Assembly (NCBI RefSeq): GCF_018614955.1
Contig: NZ_JAGGNV010000013.1
Location: forward strand, 1-38,773
Direction: 5' to 3'
DNA: 38,773 nt
Origin: Variovorax paradoxus
GTDB taxonomy: Bacteria; Pseudomonadota; Gammaproteobacteria; Burkholderiales; Burkholderiaceae_C
Each line of letters starts with the position of its first letter. Within the stretch, counting starts at the first letter, position 1. Position numbers and translations under genes: made by a program. Shown here piece by piece: positions 23,394-34,098 of the stretch. Below the pieces are notes generated by a model, which saw nothing but the letters and a program-made list of their open reading frames with translations, was not told the DNA's origin and ran no database searches.

Positions 23394-23960
23394 CTAAGAA
23401 GACGCCGCCGTCCTCACCGCCCGAAGAATCTCCTTGGACAGGGCATCGTCATCGAGAGCGCGGGCCAGCACGACCGCGCCCACCATGCTGGCCAACGTCA
23501 CCGCTGCGCGCTGACGCTTCTCGGCCCTGGATTTCCCCGGCACCACGCCGACCAGGGTCTCCAACAGCGACTTTGCGCCCTCAGCGACTACGCGCCGCAC
23601 CTTCGGACCCTCACGTACTGCCTCCGCGCCGAGTGCCGGCACGATACAGCCGCCTCCAGGCTCGTCGCGGTGCGAGGCGGACACGTAGGAAGCCACGAGT
23701 GCCGCCAAGGGGTCGTCCGGAGACCGGGCCGCGGCCTCGCGCCAACGCTTCAGCATCGTCTCGGAGGCTCGCGCGCACGCCTGCGCCATCAGGTCTTCCT
23801 TGGATTCGAATTGCCCATAGAAGCCTCCGTGGGTCAGGCCTGCGGCCTTCATCAGTTCGGCGACGCCGACACCGCCGAAGCCACGCTCCCGGAAGAGCTT
23901 GGCAGCAGTGTCGAGCACCCGCTCGCGGTTTTCTGAAGCTTGTTCGCGACTGACGCGCAT
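23394..23960 (-). CDS. TetR-family repressor
   Basis: The 188-residue protein has an N-terminal TetR helix-turn-helix (about 12-58: RERVLDTAAKLFRERGFGGVGVAELMKAAGLTHGGFYGQFESKEDL). Its C-terminal ligand domain is like that of repressors which control nearby exporters and oxidoreductases (GGGCIVPALGAE, ASMVGAVVLARAL). It is divergent from the MFS transporter gene. The 114-base gap between the start codons carries two TATAAT-type -10 boxes and two copies of a 14-base motif that could bind it. I expect it to repress itself and the MFS-SDR pair; the inducer is unknown. Confidence 0.9.
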   Translation of the reverse strand: MRVSREQASENRERVLDTAAKLFRERGFGGVGVAELMKAAGLTHGGFYGQFESKEDLMAQACARASETMLKRWREAAARSPDDPLAALVASYVSASHRDEPGGGCIVPALGAEAVREGPKVRRVVAEGAKSLLETLVGVVPGKSRAEKRQRAAVTLASMVGAVVLARALDDDALSKEILRAVRTAASS

Positions 23961-24074
23961 GACGGCGATCTCCTGCCTGTGAAAAGGGTTGCTCCATTAT
24001 AAATGATGACCGACATATAATTCATACATGATCACCGTCATCTAAACCAGGCGTCGTCCTTGAAGGGAAATCCC
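23961..24074. promoter_or_regulatory. Divergent promoter/operator region for TetR and MFS genes
   Basis: This AT-rich island in GC-rich DNA holds a perfect TATAAT on the plus strand at 24016-24021 and a perfect TATAAT on the minus strand at 23996-24001. Between and over them lie two related 14-base motifs, ATGATGACCGACAT (24003-24016) and ATGATCACCGTCAT (24028-24041), 25 bases apart. They share 12 of 14 bases, and the second has ATGA/TCAT inverted arms. Their position over both -10 boxes fits operators for the adjacent TetR protein. The -35 boxes are weak on both strands. Confidence 0.55.
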
Positions 24075-25289
24075 ATGTCGCAGCTGCCCCCCATTCCCCG
24101 CGCACCAGGACGTCTGAGCCATGCCTGGGCGCTCTGGCTGAAGGGATCGATACTGCTCGCCTTCCTCGCCGCATCGAGCGCGCCTTCGCCGCTGTATGCC
24201 ATCTACAGGGAGGCCTGGGGCTTTTCGGCGTTCACGCTCACCGTCGTGTTCTCCAGCTATGCGCTGGCCATGCTGGCGGCGCTGCTCGTTTTCGGCGCAC
24301 TGTCCAACCACCGAGGCCGTCGCGAGGTCGTGCTTGCATCGATCGCGCTCGAACTGGTGGCCGTGCTGCTGTTCTGGAGTGCCGACTCCGTGGCCTGGCT
24401 GCTGGCAGCGCGTGTCCTGCAAGGGGTGGCGACGGGGATGGCCACCAGCGCGCTGGGCGCAGGGTTGCTCGACTTGCATCGCGAGCGCGGCGCGCTCGTC
24501 AATGCGGTGGCCCCCATGGTCGGCCTGGGCGTTGGCGCCCTGGGCACCAGCGCGCTGGTGCAGTTCGCGCCGGCACCGACGCAGCTGGTGTTCGACCTGC
24601 TGCTGATCGTGTTCGGGGTTCTGGCGGTGGCGGCTTTCTACCTGCCCGAGACCGTCGAGCGTCGAGCTGGCGCGTGGCGCTCCCTCAGGCCGAGCTTCAC
24701 GATTCCGGCGCGGGCACGCACAACGATGTGGCAGATCCTGCCCATCAACACGGCTCAGTGGGCGCTCGGGGGCTTCTACCTGTCGCTCGGCCCGACGCTG
24801 GCCCGCGTGGCCACGGGAAGCTCCGTTCCGTTGATCGGCGGGGCACTGATCGCAGCGTTGGTGCTGAGCAGCGCCCTGACCATTGCGCTCATGCGCCAGA
24901 GCGCCCCGCGTTCGGCGCTGCTCACAGGTGCTGCAGGCCTGGTCGTCGGCGTGAGCCTCGCGATGGCCGGCGTGCAGCTGCATTCCACAGCCCCGTTGTT
25001 TGTGGGCACTGTCATTGCCGGGCTGGGGTTCGGAGCCGCTTTCAGTGGCTCGATTCGCAGCCTGGTGCCGCTGGCTGCGCCGCTAGAGCGCGCCGGGCTG
25101 ATGTCCGGCTTCTTTGTCCTGAGCTATCTCGCGTTCAGCCTTCCGGCCATCGCCGCGGGACTGCTGGTGGGCCAGTTCGGCCTGCAATCCATTGCCCTGG
25201 GCTACGGCTTCGCACTGGTCTTGATGGCAGGGGCGGCAGGGCTCGCGATATGGCTTCGCGGTTCGGCAGCTGTCGCCGCCGCCACATGA
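24075..25289 (+). CDS. MFS transporter (drug/metabolite efflux type)
   Basis: The 404-residue inner-membrane protein shows about 12 hydrophobic segments and the MFS loop motif GALSNHRGRREVVL between TM2 and TM3. It also has AARVLQGVATGMATSALGAGLLDL (TM4 region) and SLVPLAAPLERAGLMSGFFVLSYLAFSLPAI late in the protein. It resembles proton-driven exporters controlled by TetR repressors. The ATG at 24075 is preferred because AAGGGA precedes it; a TTG at 24060 would add five residues. It is followed after 51 bases by an SDR gene on the same strand, probably in the same transcript. The substrate is unknown. Confidence 0.9.
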   Translation: MSQLPPIPRAPGRLSHAWALWLKGSILLAFLAASSAPSPLYAIYREAWGFSAFTLTVVFSSYALAMLAALLVFGALSNHRGRREVVLASIALELVAVLLFWSADSVAWLLAARVLQGVATGMATSALGAGLLDLHRERGALVNAVAPMVGLGVGALGTSALVQFAPAPTQLVFDLLLIVFGVLAVAAFYLPETVERRAGAWRSLRPSFTIPARARTTMWQILPINTAQWALGGFYLSLGPTLARVATGSSVPLIGGALIAALVLSSALTIALMRQSAPRSALLTGAAGLVVGVSLAMAGVQLHSTAPLFVGTVIAGLGFGAAFSGSIRSLVPLAAPLERAGLMSGFFVLSYLAFSLPAIAAGLLVGQFGLQSIALGYGFALVLMAGAAGLAIWLRGSAAVAAAT

Positions 25290-25340
25290 CACCGATCGAA
25301 ATCTTCCGACCTCGACTTTCATTCTTCCAAGGAACTCCCC

Positions 25341-26060
25341 GTGAAAATTCATGACTCCATCGCCTTCGTCTCCGGCGCCAATCGCGGCCTCGGCCTCTCC
25401 ATCGCGCGCGAACTGCTGGCCCGGGGGGCCCGGAAGGTCTATGCGGGCGCGCGAAGCATAGACAGCCTGGGCGCAGACGTGCCGGGGATCGTGCGGATCC
25501 AGCTCGACGTCGCGGACCCGGCTTCCGTGGCCGCCGCGGCAGCGCAATGTCCCGACGTCAATCTCCTGGTCAACAACGCCGGGATCGCCCGCGTGATGCA
25601 AAGCACCCTGGATCCCGCCTGGATCGAGACGGCTCGGGAGATCTTCGAGACCAACTTCTACGGGCTGGTCCTCAGCACGCAGGCATTCGCGCCCATCCTC
25701 GCGGCGAACGGCGGCGGGGCGATCATCAATGTCCTGTCCGATACCACCTGGTTTTCGCGGCCTCTGCTTTCGGCGTACTCCGCGACCAAGTCTGCCGCGT
25801 GGAGCTTCACCAACGCGGCGCGGATCGAACTGCGCGAGCAGGGCACCCAGGTCCTGGGACTGCATGTCGGATTCATGGACACCGACATGACCAAGGGCTA
25901 CGACCTGAAGAAGACCAGCCCGCAGGACGTGGCGTCGCACGCCCTCTCCGCGCTCGAGAGCGGAAAGGAAGAAGTGCTCATCGACGAGAACACGCGCCTC
26001 ATCAAGCAAAGCCTGTCGGCCGAGCGGCCCTACTACCTCGACGTGCCCGCACTGGCTTAA
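25341..26060 (+). CDS. Short-chain dehydrogenase/reductase (SDR)
   Basis: The 239-residue protein is a classical SDR. It has cofactor loop SGANRGLG (11-18), NNAG at about 78-81, a conserved INVLSD strand with Ser, and the catalytic YSATK with Y146 and K150. GFMDTDMTKGYD follows as the substrate-loop region, and the tail is IKQSLSAERPYYLDV. Length is usual for the family. It probably reduces a carbonyl compound with NAD(P)H in the cytoplasm. Its position behind a TetR-controlled exporter suggests a stress- or toxicant-response unit, which is inference. It is convergent with the dehydratase gene, 18 bases away. Confidence 0.9.
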   Translation: MKIHDSIAFVSGANRGLGLSIARELLARGARKVYAGARSIDSLGADVPGIVRIQLDVADPASVAAAAAQCPDVNLLVNNAGIARVMQSTLDPAWIETAREIFETNFYGLVLSTQAFAPILAANGGGAIINVLSDTTWFSRPLLSAYSATKSAAWSFTNAARIELREQGTQVLGLHVGFMDTDMTKGYDLKKTSPQDVASHALSALESGKEEVLIDENTRLIKQSLSAERPYYLDVPALA

Positions 26061-26078
26061 GGCGCATCCCAGCGCCCC

Positions 26079-27893
26079 CTAGTGGTTGTCCCGCGGGATG
26101 CCGAAGGTCGCGTGGATCCTCTGGTACTTGACCGCGGGCTTGAGCACCATGCCTTCGGAGAGCTCGTCGACGACGGCGCGCTGGATCTCCTGCCACGGCG
26201 TCTGGCTCGGCGGGTACGGATAGCCGCCGGCCGCCTCGAGCTTGGCCCGGCGCCTGGCAAGCTCCTCGTCCGGGACCAGCATGTTCGCCGTGCGCTTCTT
26301 CAGATCGATGCGGATGCGGTCGCCGGTCTTGAGCAGTGCCAGCCCGCCGCCCGTGGCCGCCTCCGGCGAGGCGTTGAGGATCGACGGCGAGCCCGAAGTG
26401 CCCGACTGCCGGCCGTCGCCGATGCAGGGCAGGGCGAGGATGCCTTTCTTGAGCAGGTAGTCGGGCGCGCGCATGTTGACCACCTCGGCCGCGCCGGGAT
26501 AGCCGACCGGCCCCACGCCGCGCATGCAGAGAATGCTGTTCGCATCGAGCTTCATCTTCGGGTCGTCGATGCGGCGGTGATAGTCCTCCGGCCCGTCGAA
26601 GACGATGGCCGTGCCTTCGAAGGCCATCGGATCTTTCGGGTTCTCGAAGTAGCGCGCATGGAACTCCGGCGTGATCACGCTGGTCTTCATGATCGCGGAG
26701 TCGAACAGGTTGCCCTTGAGATTGAGGAAGCCGGCGTTCTTCTTCATCGGCTTGGCGTAGGCGAAGATTACCTTGCGGTCGCCGGTGAACTTGCCTTCGC
26801 AGTTCTCGGCCAGCGTCTTGCCGTTGGCGGTCAGCGCCGGCTGGATCTTGCCCTGCGCGATCAGCTCGGCGACCACCGCCGGCACGCCGCCGGCGCGGTA
26901 GTACTCCTCGCCGAGGTACTCGCCGGCCGGCTGCAGGTTCACGATCAGCGGAATCTTGTAGCCGTGCTTCTCCCAATCGGCCGTCGTCAGCTCGACGCCG
27001 ATGTGGCGCGCGATGGCGTTCAGGTGGACCGGCGCGTTGGTCGAGCCGCCGAGCGCCGAGTTCACGACGATCGCGTTCTCGAAGGCGGCGCGCGTGAGGA
27101 TGTCGGAAGGCTTCAGATCCTCGCGCACCATCTCGACGATGCGCCTGCCCGTCATGTAGGCCATCTCCTGGCGGTCGCGATACGGTGCCGGAATGGCCGC
27201 GCTGCCCGGCAGCGTCATGCCCAGCACCTCGGCCAGCGAGTTCATCGTCGATGCCGTGCCCATGGTGTTGCAGTGGCCGGTCGACGGGGCCGAGGAGGCC
27301 ACGAGCTTCAGGAATTCCTGGTAGCCGATCTTTCCCGCGGCCATCAGCTCGCGCGCCTTCCAGACGATGGTGCCCGAGCCGGTGCGCTCGCCCTCGTACC
27401 AGCCGTTGAGCATCGGCCCGGTATTGAGCGCGATGGCGGGGATGTCCACCGTGGCGGCGGCCATGATCTGCGCCGGCGTGGTCTTGTCGCAGCCGGTGGT
27501 CAGCACCACGCCGTCGAGCGGATAGCCGTAGAGCACCTCGACCAGCGACAGGTACTGCAGGTTGCGGTCGAGCGCCGCCGTCGGGCGCTTGCAGGTTTCC
27601 TGGATCGGATGGATCGGGAACTCGAAGGCGATGCCACCGGCATCGCGGATGCCTTCGCGCACGCGCTCGGCCAGCACCAGGTGGTGGCGGTTGCAGGGCG
27701 CGATGTCGGAGCCGGTCTGCGCGATGCCGATGATCGGCCGCCCCGACTGCAGCTCGTCGAAGCCGAGGCCGAAGTTCATCGTGCGCTCGAGGTAGAGCGC
27801 CGTCATGTCGGCATTGGCCGGGTTGTCGAACCAGGCCTGGGAGCGCAGCTTGAGGGCCTGCTTCGGCTTCTTGTTGTTGTTCTTCGGTTTCAT
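26079..27893 (-). CDS. IlvD/Edd-family sugar-acid (aldonate) dehydratase
   Basis: The 604-residue enzyme has the three Fe-S cysteines of the family: C67 in APCN, C135 in TTGCDKTTP and C208 in [11 protein letters not shown]. It also has the catalytic-serine loop [49 protein letters not shown] is characteristic of the pentonate subgroup (L-arabinonate/D-xylonate dehydratases), not of IlvD for branched amino acids. The likely reaction is dehydration of an aldonate to a 2-keto-3-deoxy acid. It starts one base into the stop of the upstream SDR gene (TGATG), so the two are translated together. The N-terminal [12 protein letters not shown] is Lys/Asn-rich and probably disordered. Confidence 0.9.
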   Translation of the reverse strand: MKPKNNNKKPKQALKLRSQAWFDNPANADMTALYLERTMNFGLGFDELQSGRPIIGIAQTGSDIAPCNRHHLVLAERVREGIRDAGGIAFEFPIHPIQETCKRPTAALDRNLQYLSLVEVLYGYPLDGVVLTTGCDKTTPAQIMAAATVDIPAIALNTGPMLNGWYEGERTGSGTIVWKARELMAAGKIGYQEFLKLVASSAPSTGHCNTMGTASTMNSLAEVLGMTLPGSAAIPAPYRDRQEMAYMTGRRIVEMVREDLKPSDILTRAAFENAIVVNSALGGSTNAPVHLNAIARHIGVELTTADWEKHGYKIPLIVNLQPAGEYLGEEYYRAGGVPAVVAELIAQGKIQPALTANGKTLAENCEGKFTGDRKVIFAYAKPMKKNAGFLNLKGNLFDSAIMKTSVITPEFHARYFENPKDPMAFEGTAIVFDGPEDYHRRIDDPKMKLDANSILCMRGVGPVGYPGAAEVVNMRAPDYLLKKGILALPCIGDGRQSGTSGSPSILNASPEAATGGGLALLKTGDRIRIDLKKRTANMLVPDEELARRRAKLEAAGGYPYPPSQTPWQEIQRAVVDELSEGMVLKPAVKYQRIHATFGIPRDNH

Positions 27894-28909
27894 CAGGACA
27901 TTCCCTTCAGGGTTTCGTTGGCGTTCGGAAGCGCGCGGCAATCGTCGATGTACTGCCGGATGATGTCCGCGAAGTTCTCGTGCGGCAGCAGGCCGAGCCG
28001 CGCAGCGCGCGCGGCCGTTGCGCCGCCGGGCCAATTGGCCACGATGCCGGCGATGCGCTCGTCGCGCTCGAAGCGCACGCGCGCGCGCACCGCCGGGCCG
28101 GCCACCTGTTCGAGCGCGTCGAGCATGTCGGCGACGCGCACGTTGAGGGCCGGCAGGTTGAGCGCGGTGCGGCCGCAGAAGGCCTCGCGGCTGGCTTCGT
28201 AGACGGCGATCAGGCCGTCGACCGTGCGCGACGGCGAGGACATCGGGTGCGACACCTCGGGCGAGACCGGACAGAGGGCCTCCACACCGGCCAGCGGCTC
28301 GCGGATGATGCCGCTGAAGAAGGATGAGGCCGCGGCGTTGGGCCGGCCGGGCCGCACGGTCACGGTCATGAGCCGTGCGGCGCGGCCGTCGATGTAGCCC
28401 TTGCGCGTGTAGTCAGCGACGAGGTGCTCGCAGATCAGCTTCTGCGTGCCGTAGGAGGTTTGCGGCGCGGGCAGCGTGTCGTCGGCGACGAGCTTCGGCA
28501 GCGGCACGGCCGGGTCGGGCCCGAACACCGCGACCGAGCTCGAGAACACCACGCGCGTGACCTTGCCGCCGGCGTTGACGTTGGCGCGCAGCGCATCGAG
28601 CAGCGCGCGCGTGCTGTCGAGGTTGGAACGCAGGCCGAGATCGAAGTCGAGCTCGCATTCGCCCGAGACGGCCGAGGCCAGGTGGAACACGCCGTCGAAG
28701 GCTTCGGTGCGCAGCGCGTCGGTTTGCGCGAGCAGCGGACCGGTGCGCGCCTCGACGCGCGCATCCGCCAGCAGGTCGGCCGGCGGCGGCGCGATGTCGG
28801 TGAGGACCATGCGGTCGATGCGCTCGCCGGCGAGCGTGCCGCGCGCGAGCAGGGTGCGGGCGAGGCGCGCGCCGACGAAGCCGCCGCCTCCGGTGATCAG
28901 CAGTTTCAT
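27893..28909 (-). CDS. NAD-dependent epimerase/dehydratase-type SDR, D-erythronate dehydrogenase-like
   Basis: The 338-residue protein is an extended SDR with TGGGGFVG (6-13) for NAD(P), SSS at 123-125 and the catalytic Y153-x3-K157 (YGTQK). [23 protein letters not shown] and the C-terminal [31 protein letters not shown] resemble D-erythronate dehydrogenase (DenD), which oxidises a four-carbon sugar acid at C2. The assignment to substrate is by resemblance. It overlaps the FCD regulator stop by four bases and the dehydratase start by one, so the three form one operon. It acts in the cytoplasm. Confidence 0.8.
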   Translation of the reverse strand: MKLLITGGGGFVGARLARTLLARGTLAGERIDRMVLTDIAPPPADLLADARVEARTGPLLAQTDALRTEAFDGVFHLASAVSGECELDFDLGLRSNLDSTRALLDALRANVNAGGKVTRVVFSSSVAVFGPDPAVPLPKLVADDTLPAPQTSYGTQKLICEHLVADYTRKGYIDGRAARLMTVTVRPGRPNAAASSFFSGIIREPLAGVEALCPVSPEVSHPMSSPSRTVDGLIAVYEASREAFCGRTALNLPALNVRVADMLDALEQVAGPAVRARVRFERDERIAGIVANWPGGATAARAARLGLLPHENFADIIRQYIDDCRALPNANETLKGMS

Positions 28910-29706
28910 TTCTTCTCCTTCAATCTTCGTTTGCGGCCGGCAATGATGCCGCCCTCGACGAGCCGTTCTTCGCCGAGGATCAGGTGTTGCGTCGCGTGGT
29001 GGCGGGCCGCTTCCGCGTCCCGCGCGGCGATCGCCTCGACGATGGCGCGGTGCTCATGCTGCACCGCCTCCATGAAATCCTTGCGGCGTGCCTCGTTGCC
29101 GCGCGTGATGCGCATGCCTTCGCGCAGGTACTGCTCCAGAAAGCCGAGCAGGAGGCGGAACTGCGGGTTGCCCGTGGACTCGCCGATGATGCAGTGGAAG
29201 GCCAGGTCCTCCGCGACGCCGTCGCGGCCTTCGGCGACCGCGGTGTCGATGGCCTTCAACGCACGGCGCAGCGCCGCGATGTGGGCGCGGGTGGCGCGCT
29301 CGGCCGCCAGCGCCGCGATCGCGCCTTCGAGCACCCGCCGCACCTCGACCACGTGCACCACGGCCTGCACCGAGCCCAGCACGGCCGGGTCGAAGGCCAG
29401 CGGCTGGTTCTGCGGCGTGGGCGCTACGAAGACGCCGGAGCCCTGGCGCGACACCACGAGCGCCCTGGACTTGAGCTGGTGCACCGCCTCGCGCACCACG
29501 GTGCGCGACACGCCGTGCGTGGCGGCAAGCTGCTGCTCCGTCGGCAGGCGGTCGCCCGGCGCGAGCTCGCCCGATTCGATGAGGGCTCCGAGGCGCAGCG
29601 CCAGCCGGTCGGACAGCCGATCGGCTGCCGACCGCAGGGGTTCGGAGGGGAGGCAAGCCTGCGCGGGCGTGGCGGAATGGAGCACGGTGATCAGGTCATC
29701 ATACAA
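28906..29706 (-). CDS. GntR-family regulator, FCD/FadR subfamily
   Basis: The 266-residue protein has a GntR winged helix (about 30-95: LGALIESGELAPGDRLPTEQQLAATHGVSRTVVREAVHQL, SRQGSGVFV). A FCD effector domain follows (about 110-240: EVRRVLEGAIAALAAERAT, DLAFHCIIGESTGNP, HEHRAIVEAIAARDAEAARHHATQHL) with the Asp/His metal-binding positions. Such regulators sense sugar acids and repress neighbouring catabolic genes. The only start giving this full frame is a TTG at 29706; a GTG at 29685 is a likely alternative and would place the candidate operator just upstream. It heads the minus-strand SDR-dehydratase operon and is divergent from the sugar ABC transporter. Confidence 0.88.
   Translation of the reverse strand: MYDDLITVLHSATPAQACLPSEPLRSAADRLSDRLALRLGALIESGELAPGDRLPTEQQLAATHGVSRTVVREAVHQLKSRALVVSRQGSGVFVAPTPQNQPLAFDPAVLGSVQAVVHVVEVRRVLEGAIAALAAERATRAHIAALRRALKAIDTAVAEGRDGVAEDLAFHCIIGESTGNPQFRLLLGFLEQYLREGMRITRGNEARRKDFMEAVQHEHRAIVEAIAARDAEAARHHATQHLILGEERLVEGGIIAGRKRRLKEKK
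29688..29701. promoter_or_regulatory. Candidate operator of the FCD regulator
   Basis: TGATCAGGTCATCA is an imperfect palindrome in which five of seven pairs match, with outer arms TGAT and ATCA. It lies beside the start of the FCD regulator gene, at the edge of the divergent region (to 29838) facing the ABC transporter. The size and symmetry are in the range of GntR/FadR sites, but the sequence is not a known consensus. Nothing else in the 132-base gap stands out, apart from CAGGA (29826-29830) before the transporter start. Confidence 0.3.
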
Positions 29707-29838
29707 ATTATTCGCGGGTTAATGCGTACCGGTTTGCCCTGATGCGCGGGGTGGCCGCAATTGCCAATACTGCGCGCTGCGACGGTGCGGGTTTCCGCGT
29801 CGGCGCAGCGCCGCTTGCGAACTTTCAGGACTCAGTGC

Positions 29839-30912
<1,074 letters not shown>

Positions 30913-30954
30913 TGTGTTCATCGGCAGTCCGTTCAAAACACGAAGGAGACATGA

Positions 30955-32283
30955 ATGACTGAGTTCAATCGCCGCAAATTTCTGGAAGGCTCGGCCGGCG
31001 TCGCCGCCGCGGCCACGCTCGGCACCGGCACCGCGCTCTTCTCCACTGCCGCGCATGCGCAGGCGACGACCTTCAAGCCCGAGAAGGGCGCCCAGCTCCG
31101 CGTGCTGCGCTGGAGCCGCTTCGTGCAGGGCGACATCGATGCCTACATGGCCAACGTGAAGAAGTTCACCGAGGCGACCGGCGTGCAGGTGCGCGTGGAC
31201 AACGAGACCTGGGAGGACGTGCGCCCGAAGGCCGCGGTCGCCGCCAACACCGGCGCGGGGCCGGACATCATCCTGTCGACCAACGACGACGCCAACCTCT
31301 ACCCGGAGAAACTGCTCGACGTCACCGACCTGTGCACCTACCTCGGCCGCAAGTACGGCGGCTGGTACCCGGGGTGCGAAGCCTACCTGCGGCCCGACGG
31401 CAAGAAGTGGCTCGGCGTGCCGCTCGGCACCGCCGGCGCGATGCTGGTGTACCGCCAGAGCCACGTGAAGGCGGCCGGCTTCGACACCTTCCCGAAGGAC
31501 ACGACCGCCTTCCTCGAGCTGCTCAAGGCGTTGAAGGGGAAAGGCACGCCCGCCGGCTTCGCGCTCGGCAACGCCACCGGCGACGGGCTGTGGACCAACT
31601 GGCTGATCTGGTCGCACGGCGGCAAGCTCGTCGACAAGAGCAACAAGGTCGTCATCGACAGCCCGGAGACCATCAAGGCGCTCGAGTACGCCAAGGAGAT
31701 GTACGCCAACTTCGCGCCCGGCACGCTGTCGTGGCTGGACCCGAACAACAACAAGGCCTTCCTCGACGGCCAGATCAGCCTGACCAACAACGGCATCTCG
31801 ATCTACTACGCAACGAAGAACTCCAAGGACGACAAGCTCAAGGAGATGGCGCAGGACATCAACCACTCGCCCTACCCGATCGGGCCGGCGGGCGTGCCGA
31901 CCGAGTCGCACCTGTTCTTCAACCAGATGGTCATGAAGTACACGAAGTACCCGCAGGCGGCCAAGGAGTACCTGCGCTTCATGATGGAACAGGAGCAGTT
32001 CGACCCGTGGCTGCAGGCCGCAGGCGGCTACATCTCGCAGCCGCTCGCAGCCTACGAGAAGAGCGCCGTCTGGACCGTCGACCCGAAGCACACGCCGTAC
32101 CGCGACTGCACGAAGAACATGCGGCCGACCGGGTACGACGGCAAGCTGGGCTATGCGTCGGCCGGCGCGGGAGCGGACTTCATCGTGACCAACATGGTGG
32201 CCGAGGCGGCCAGCGGCTCCAAGTCGCCGAAGGAAGCCGCCGAACGGGCGCAAAAGCGTGCCGAGCGCTACTACAAGGTCTGA
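30955..32283 (+). CDS. Tat-exported ABC transporter substrate-binding protein (family 1, sugars)
   Basis: The 442-residue protein has a twin-arginine signal (NRRKFLEGS, residues 5-13) followed by an Ala-rich core and cleavage near AHAQA. The mature part is a type-1 extracellular solute-binding protein: LRVLRWSRFVQGD, GPDIILSTNDDANLYPEKLLDVTD, WLGVPLGTAGAMLVYRQ, GGKLVDKSNKVVIDSPETIKALEY. It delivers a carbohydrate or polyol to the permeases in the periplasm; the ligand is unknown, and a sugar related to the adjacent aldonate genes is plausible. AAGGAG lies seven bases before the ATG at 30955. The ATG at 30951 is closed after three codons. Confidence 0.92.
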   Translation: MTEFNRRKFLEGSAGVAAAATLGTGTALFSTAAHAQATTFKPEKGAQLRVLRWSRFVQGDIDAYMANVKKFTEATGVQVRVDNETWEDVRPKAAVAANTGAGPDIILSTNDDANLYPEKLLDVTDLCTYLGRKYGGWYPGCEAYLRPDGKKWLGVPLGTAGAMLVYRQSHVKAAGFDTFPKDTTAFLELLKALKGKGTPAGFALGNATGDGLWTNWLIWSHGGKLVDKSNKVVIDSPETIKALEYAKEMYANFAPGTLSWLDPNNNKAFLDGQISLTNNGISIYYATKNSKDDKLKEMAQDINHSPYPIGPAGVPTESHLFFNQMVMKYTKYPQAAKEYLRFMMEQEQFDPWLQAAGGYISQPLAAYEKSAVWTVDPKHTPYRDCTKNMRPTGYDGKLGYASAGAGADFIVTNMVAEAASGSKSPKEAAERAQKRAERYYKV

Positions 32284-33220
32284 GCCCGCCACGGACGCGC
32301 CGGTGGCGGCGCGCCCGTGGACGGCGCGGCTGGCCGACAGCCGCAACTTCCTCGGCCTGCTGTTCATGCTGCCGGCGGCGGGGCTGCTGCTGCTGTTTCT
32401 CACCTATCCGCTCGGCCTGGGCGTCTGGCTCGGCTTCACCGACACCAAGGTCGGCCGCGGCGGGCAGTGGATCGGCTTCGAGAACTACGAGTTTCTCTGG
32501 GACGACGCGGTCACGCGGCTCGCGCTCTTCAACACGCTGCTCTACACGGTGGTGGCGAGCGTGTTCAAGTTCGTGCTGGGGCTGTGGCTGGCGCTGCTGC
32601 TCAACAAGAACATTCGGCTCAAGACCTTCTTCCGCGCCGTCATCCTCTTGCCCTACATCGTGCCGACGGCCCTCTCGGCCATCGCCTTCTGGTGGATCTA
32701 CGACTCGCAGTTCTCGATCGTCAGCTGGGCGCTGATGAAGATGGGCCTGATCGACCGCTACATCGATTTCCTCGGCGACCCGTGGAACGCGCGCTGGTCC
32801 GTGATCGCGGCCAACGTGTGGCGCGGCATCCCCTTCGTCGCCATCACGCTGCTGGCCGGGCTGCAGACCATCTCGCCCTCGTACTACGAGGCCTCGGCCA
32901 TCGACGGCGCATCACCCTGGCAGCAGTTCCGCCATGTCACGCTGCCGCTCTTGACGCCGATCATCGCGGTGGTGATGACCTTCTCGGTGCTCTTCACCTT
33001 CACCGACTTCCAGCTCATCTACGTGATCACGCGCGGCGGGCCGCTGAACGCGACGCACCTGATGGCCACGCTGTCCTTCCAGCGCGCGATCTCGGGCGGG
33101 GCGCTGGGCGAGGGCGCGGCCATCGCCATCGCGATGGTGCCGTTCCTGCTGGCCTGCGTGCTCTTCAGCTACTTCGGCCTGCAGCGCAGGAAGTGGCAGC
33201 AAGGAGGATCGGACAAATGA
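32258..33220 (+). CDS. Sugar ABC transporter permease (MalF/UgpA type)
   Basis: The 320-residue protein has six predicted membrane segments, beginning LGLLFMLPAAGLLLLFLTYPLG. It carries the EAA cytoplasmic loop YYEASAIDGASPWQQFRHVTLPLL, which contacts the ATPase. The frame opens at GTG 32258, inside the end of the binding-protein gene (26-base overlap). A GTG at 32303, just after the upstream stop, is equally possible and would remove 15 polar residues. Neither has a strong ribosome site. The next permease starts four bases before its stop. It belongs to the importer of the preceding two genes. Confidence 0.9.
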   Translation: MPSATTRSEPATDAPVAARPWTARLADSRNFLGLLFMLPAAGLLLLFLTYPLGLGVWLGFTDTKVGRGGQWIGFENYEFLWDDAVTRLALFNTLLYTVVASVFKFVLGLWLALLLNKNIRLKTFFRAVILLPYIVPTALSAIAFWWIYDSQFSIVSWALMKMGLIDRYIDFLGDPWNARWSVIAANVWRGIPFVAITLLAGLQTISPSYYEASAIDGASPWQQFRHVTLPLLTPIIAVVMTFSVLFTFTDFQLIYVITRGGPLNATHLMATLSFQRAISGGALGEGAAIAIAMVPFLLACVLFSYFGLQRRKWQQGGSDK

Positions 33221-34098
33221 ACACCAGCAAGGCCGCCGCGACCGACATGGTCGGCATGAGCTATCTCGATACGCTGCCGCGCAAGGTGGTGACGGTGTAC
33301 CTGCCGCTCGTCGTCTTCCTGATCGTGCTGCTGTTCCCGTTCTACTGGATGGCGATCACCTCGGTGAAGCCCGATGCCGAGCTGCTGACGCGCGAGGGCA
33401 ACCCCTTCTGGGTGGTGGCGCCGACGCTGGCGCATTTCCACAAGCTGCTGTTCGAGACCTCGTACCCGCAGTGGATCTGGAACACGCTGCTGGTGTCGGT
33501 GGTGTCGACCTTCTTCTCGCTCGCCTGCTCGGTGTTCGCGGCCTATGCGATCGAGCGGCTGCGCTTCAACGGCTCGCGGCAGGTGGGGCTCGCGATCTTC
33601 CTGGCCTACCTGGTGCCGCCGTCGATCCTGTTCATCCCGCTCGCGAACGTGGTGTTCGGCCTGGGCCTCTTCGACTCGCGCCTGGCGCTCATCCTCACCT
33701 ACCCGACCTTCCTGATCCCCTTCTGCACCTGGCTGCTGATGGGCTACTTCCGCTCCATCCCCTTCGAGCTGGAGGAGTGCGCGCTGATCGACGGCGCGAA
33801 CCGCTGGCAGATCCTGGTGAAGATCGTGCTGCCGCTCGCCGTGCCGGGCCTGATCTCGGCCGGCATCTTCGCCTTCACGCTGTCGTGGAACGAGTTCATC
33901 TACGCGCTGACCTTCGTCTCGTCGTCGGAAATCAAGACCGTGCCGGTGGGCGTGGTGACCGAGCTCGTGCAGGGCGACGTCTACCAGTGGGGGCCGCTGA
34001 TGGCGGGGGCGCTGCTGGGCTCGCTGCCGGTGGCCTTCATCTACTCCTTCTTCGTGGAGTACTACGTGTCGGGGTTGACGGGGTCGGTGAAGGAGTGA
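33217..34098 (+). CDS. Sugar ABC transporter permease (MalG/UgpE type)
   Basis: The 293-residue protein has six membrane segments, a typical VYLPLVVFLIVLLFPFYWMAITSVKPDAELL start, and the EAA loop ELEECALIDGANRWQILVKIVLPLAVPGL. GIFAFTLSWNEFIYALTF is the standard MalG-like segment. AAGGAGG (33201-33207) precedes the ATG, which overlaps the other permease by four bases. It is the last gene of the transporter operon. The final 62 bases are overlapped on the opposite strand by the 3' end of the LysR gene, an uncommon arrangement discussed in the findings. Confidence 0.93.
   Translation: MNTSKAAATDMVGMSYLDTLPRKVVTVYLPLVVFLIVLLFPFYWMAITSVKPDAELLTREGNPFWVVAPTLAHFHKLLFETSYPQWIWNTLLVSVVSTFFSLACSVFAAYAIERLRFNGSRQVGLAIFLAYLVPPSILFIPLANVVFGLGLFDSRLALILTYPTFLIPFCTWLLMGYFRSIPFELEECALIDGANRWQILVKIVLPLAVPGLISAGIFAFTLSWNEFIYALTFVSSSEIKTVPVGVVTELVQGDVYQWGPLMAGALLGSLPVAFIYSFFVEYYVSGLTGSVKE

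Noticed and set aside
26082..28202. A very long open frame on the plus strand (about 700 codons)
   Set aside because: It is the antisense shadow of the aldonate dehydratase and part of the SDR gene. Its composition is Arg/Ala/His-rich, it has no recognisable domain, and the minus-strand genes have all their catalytic motifs.
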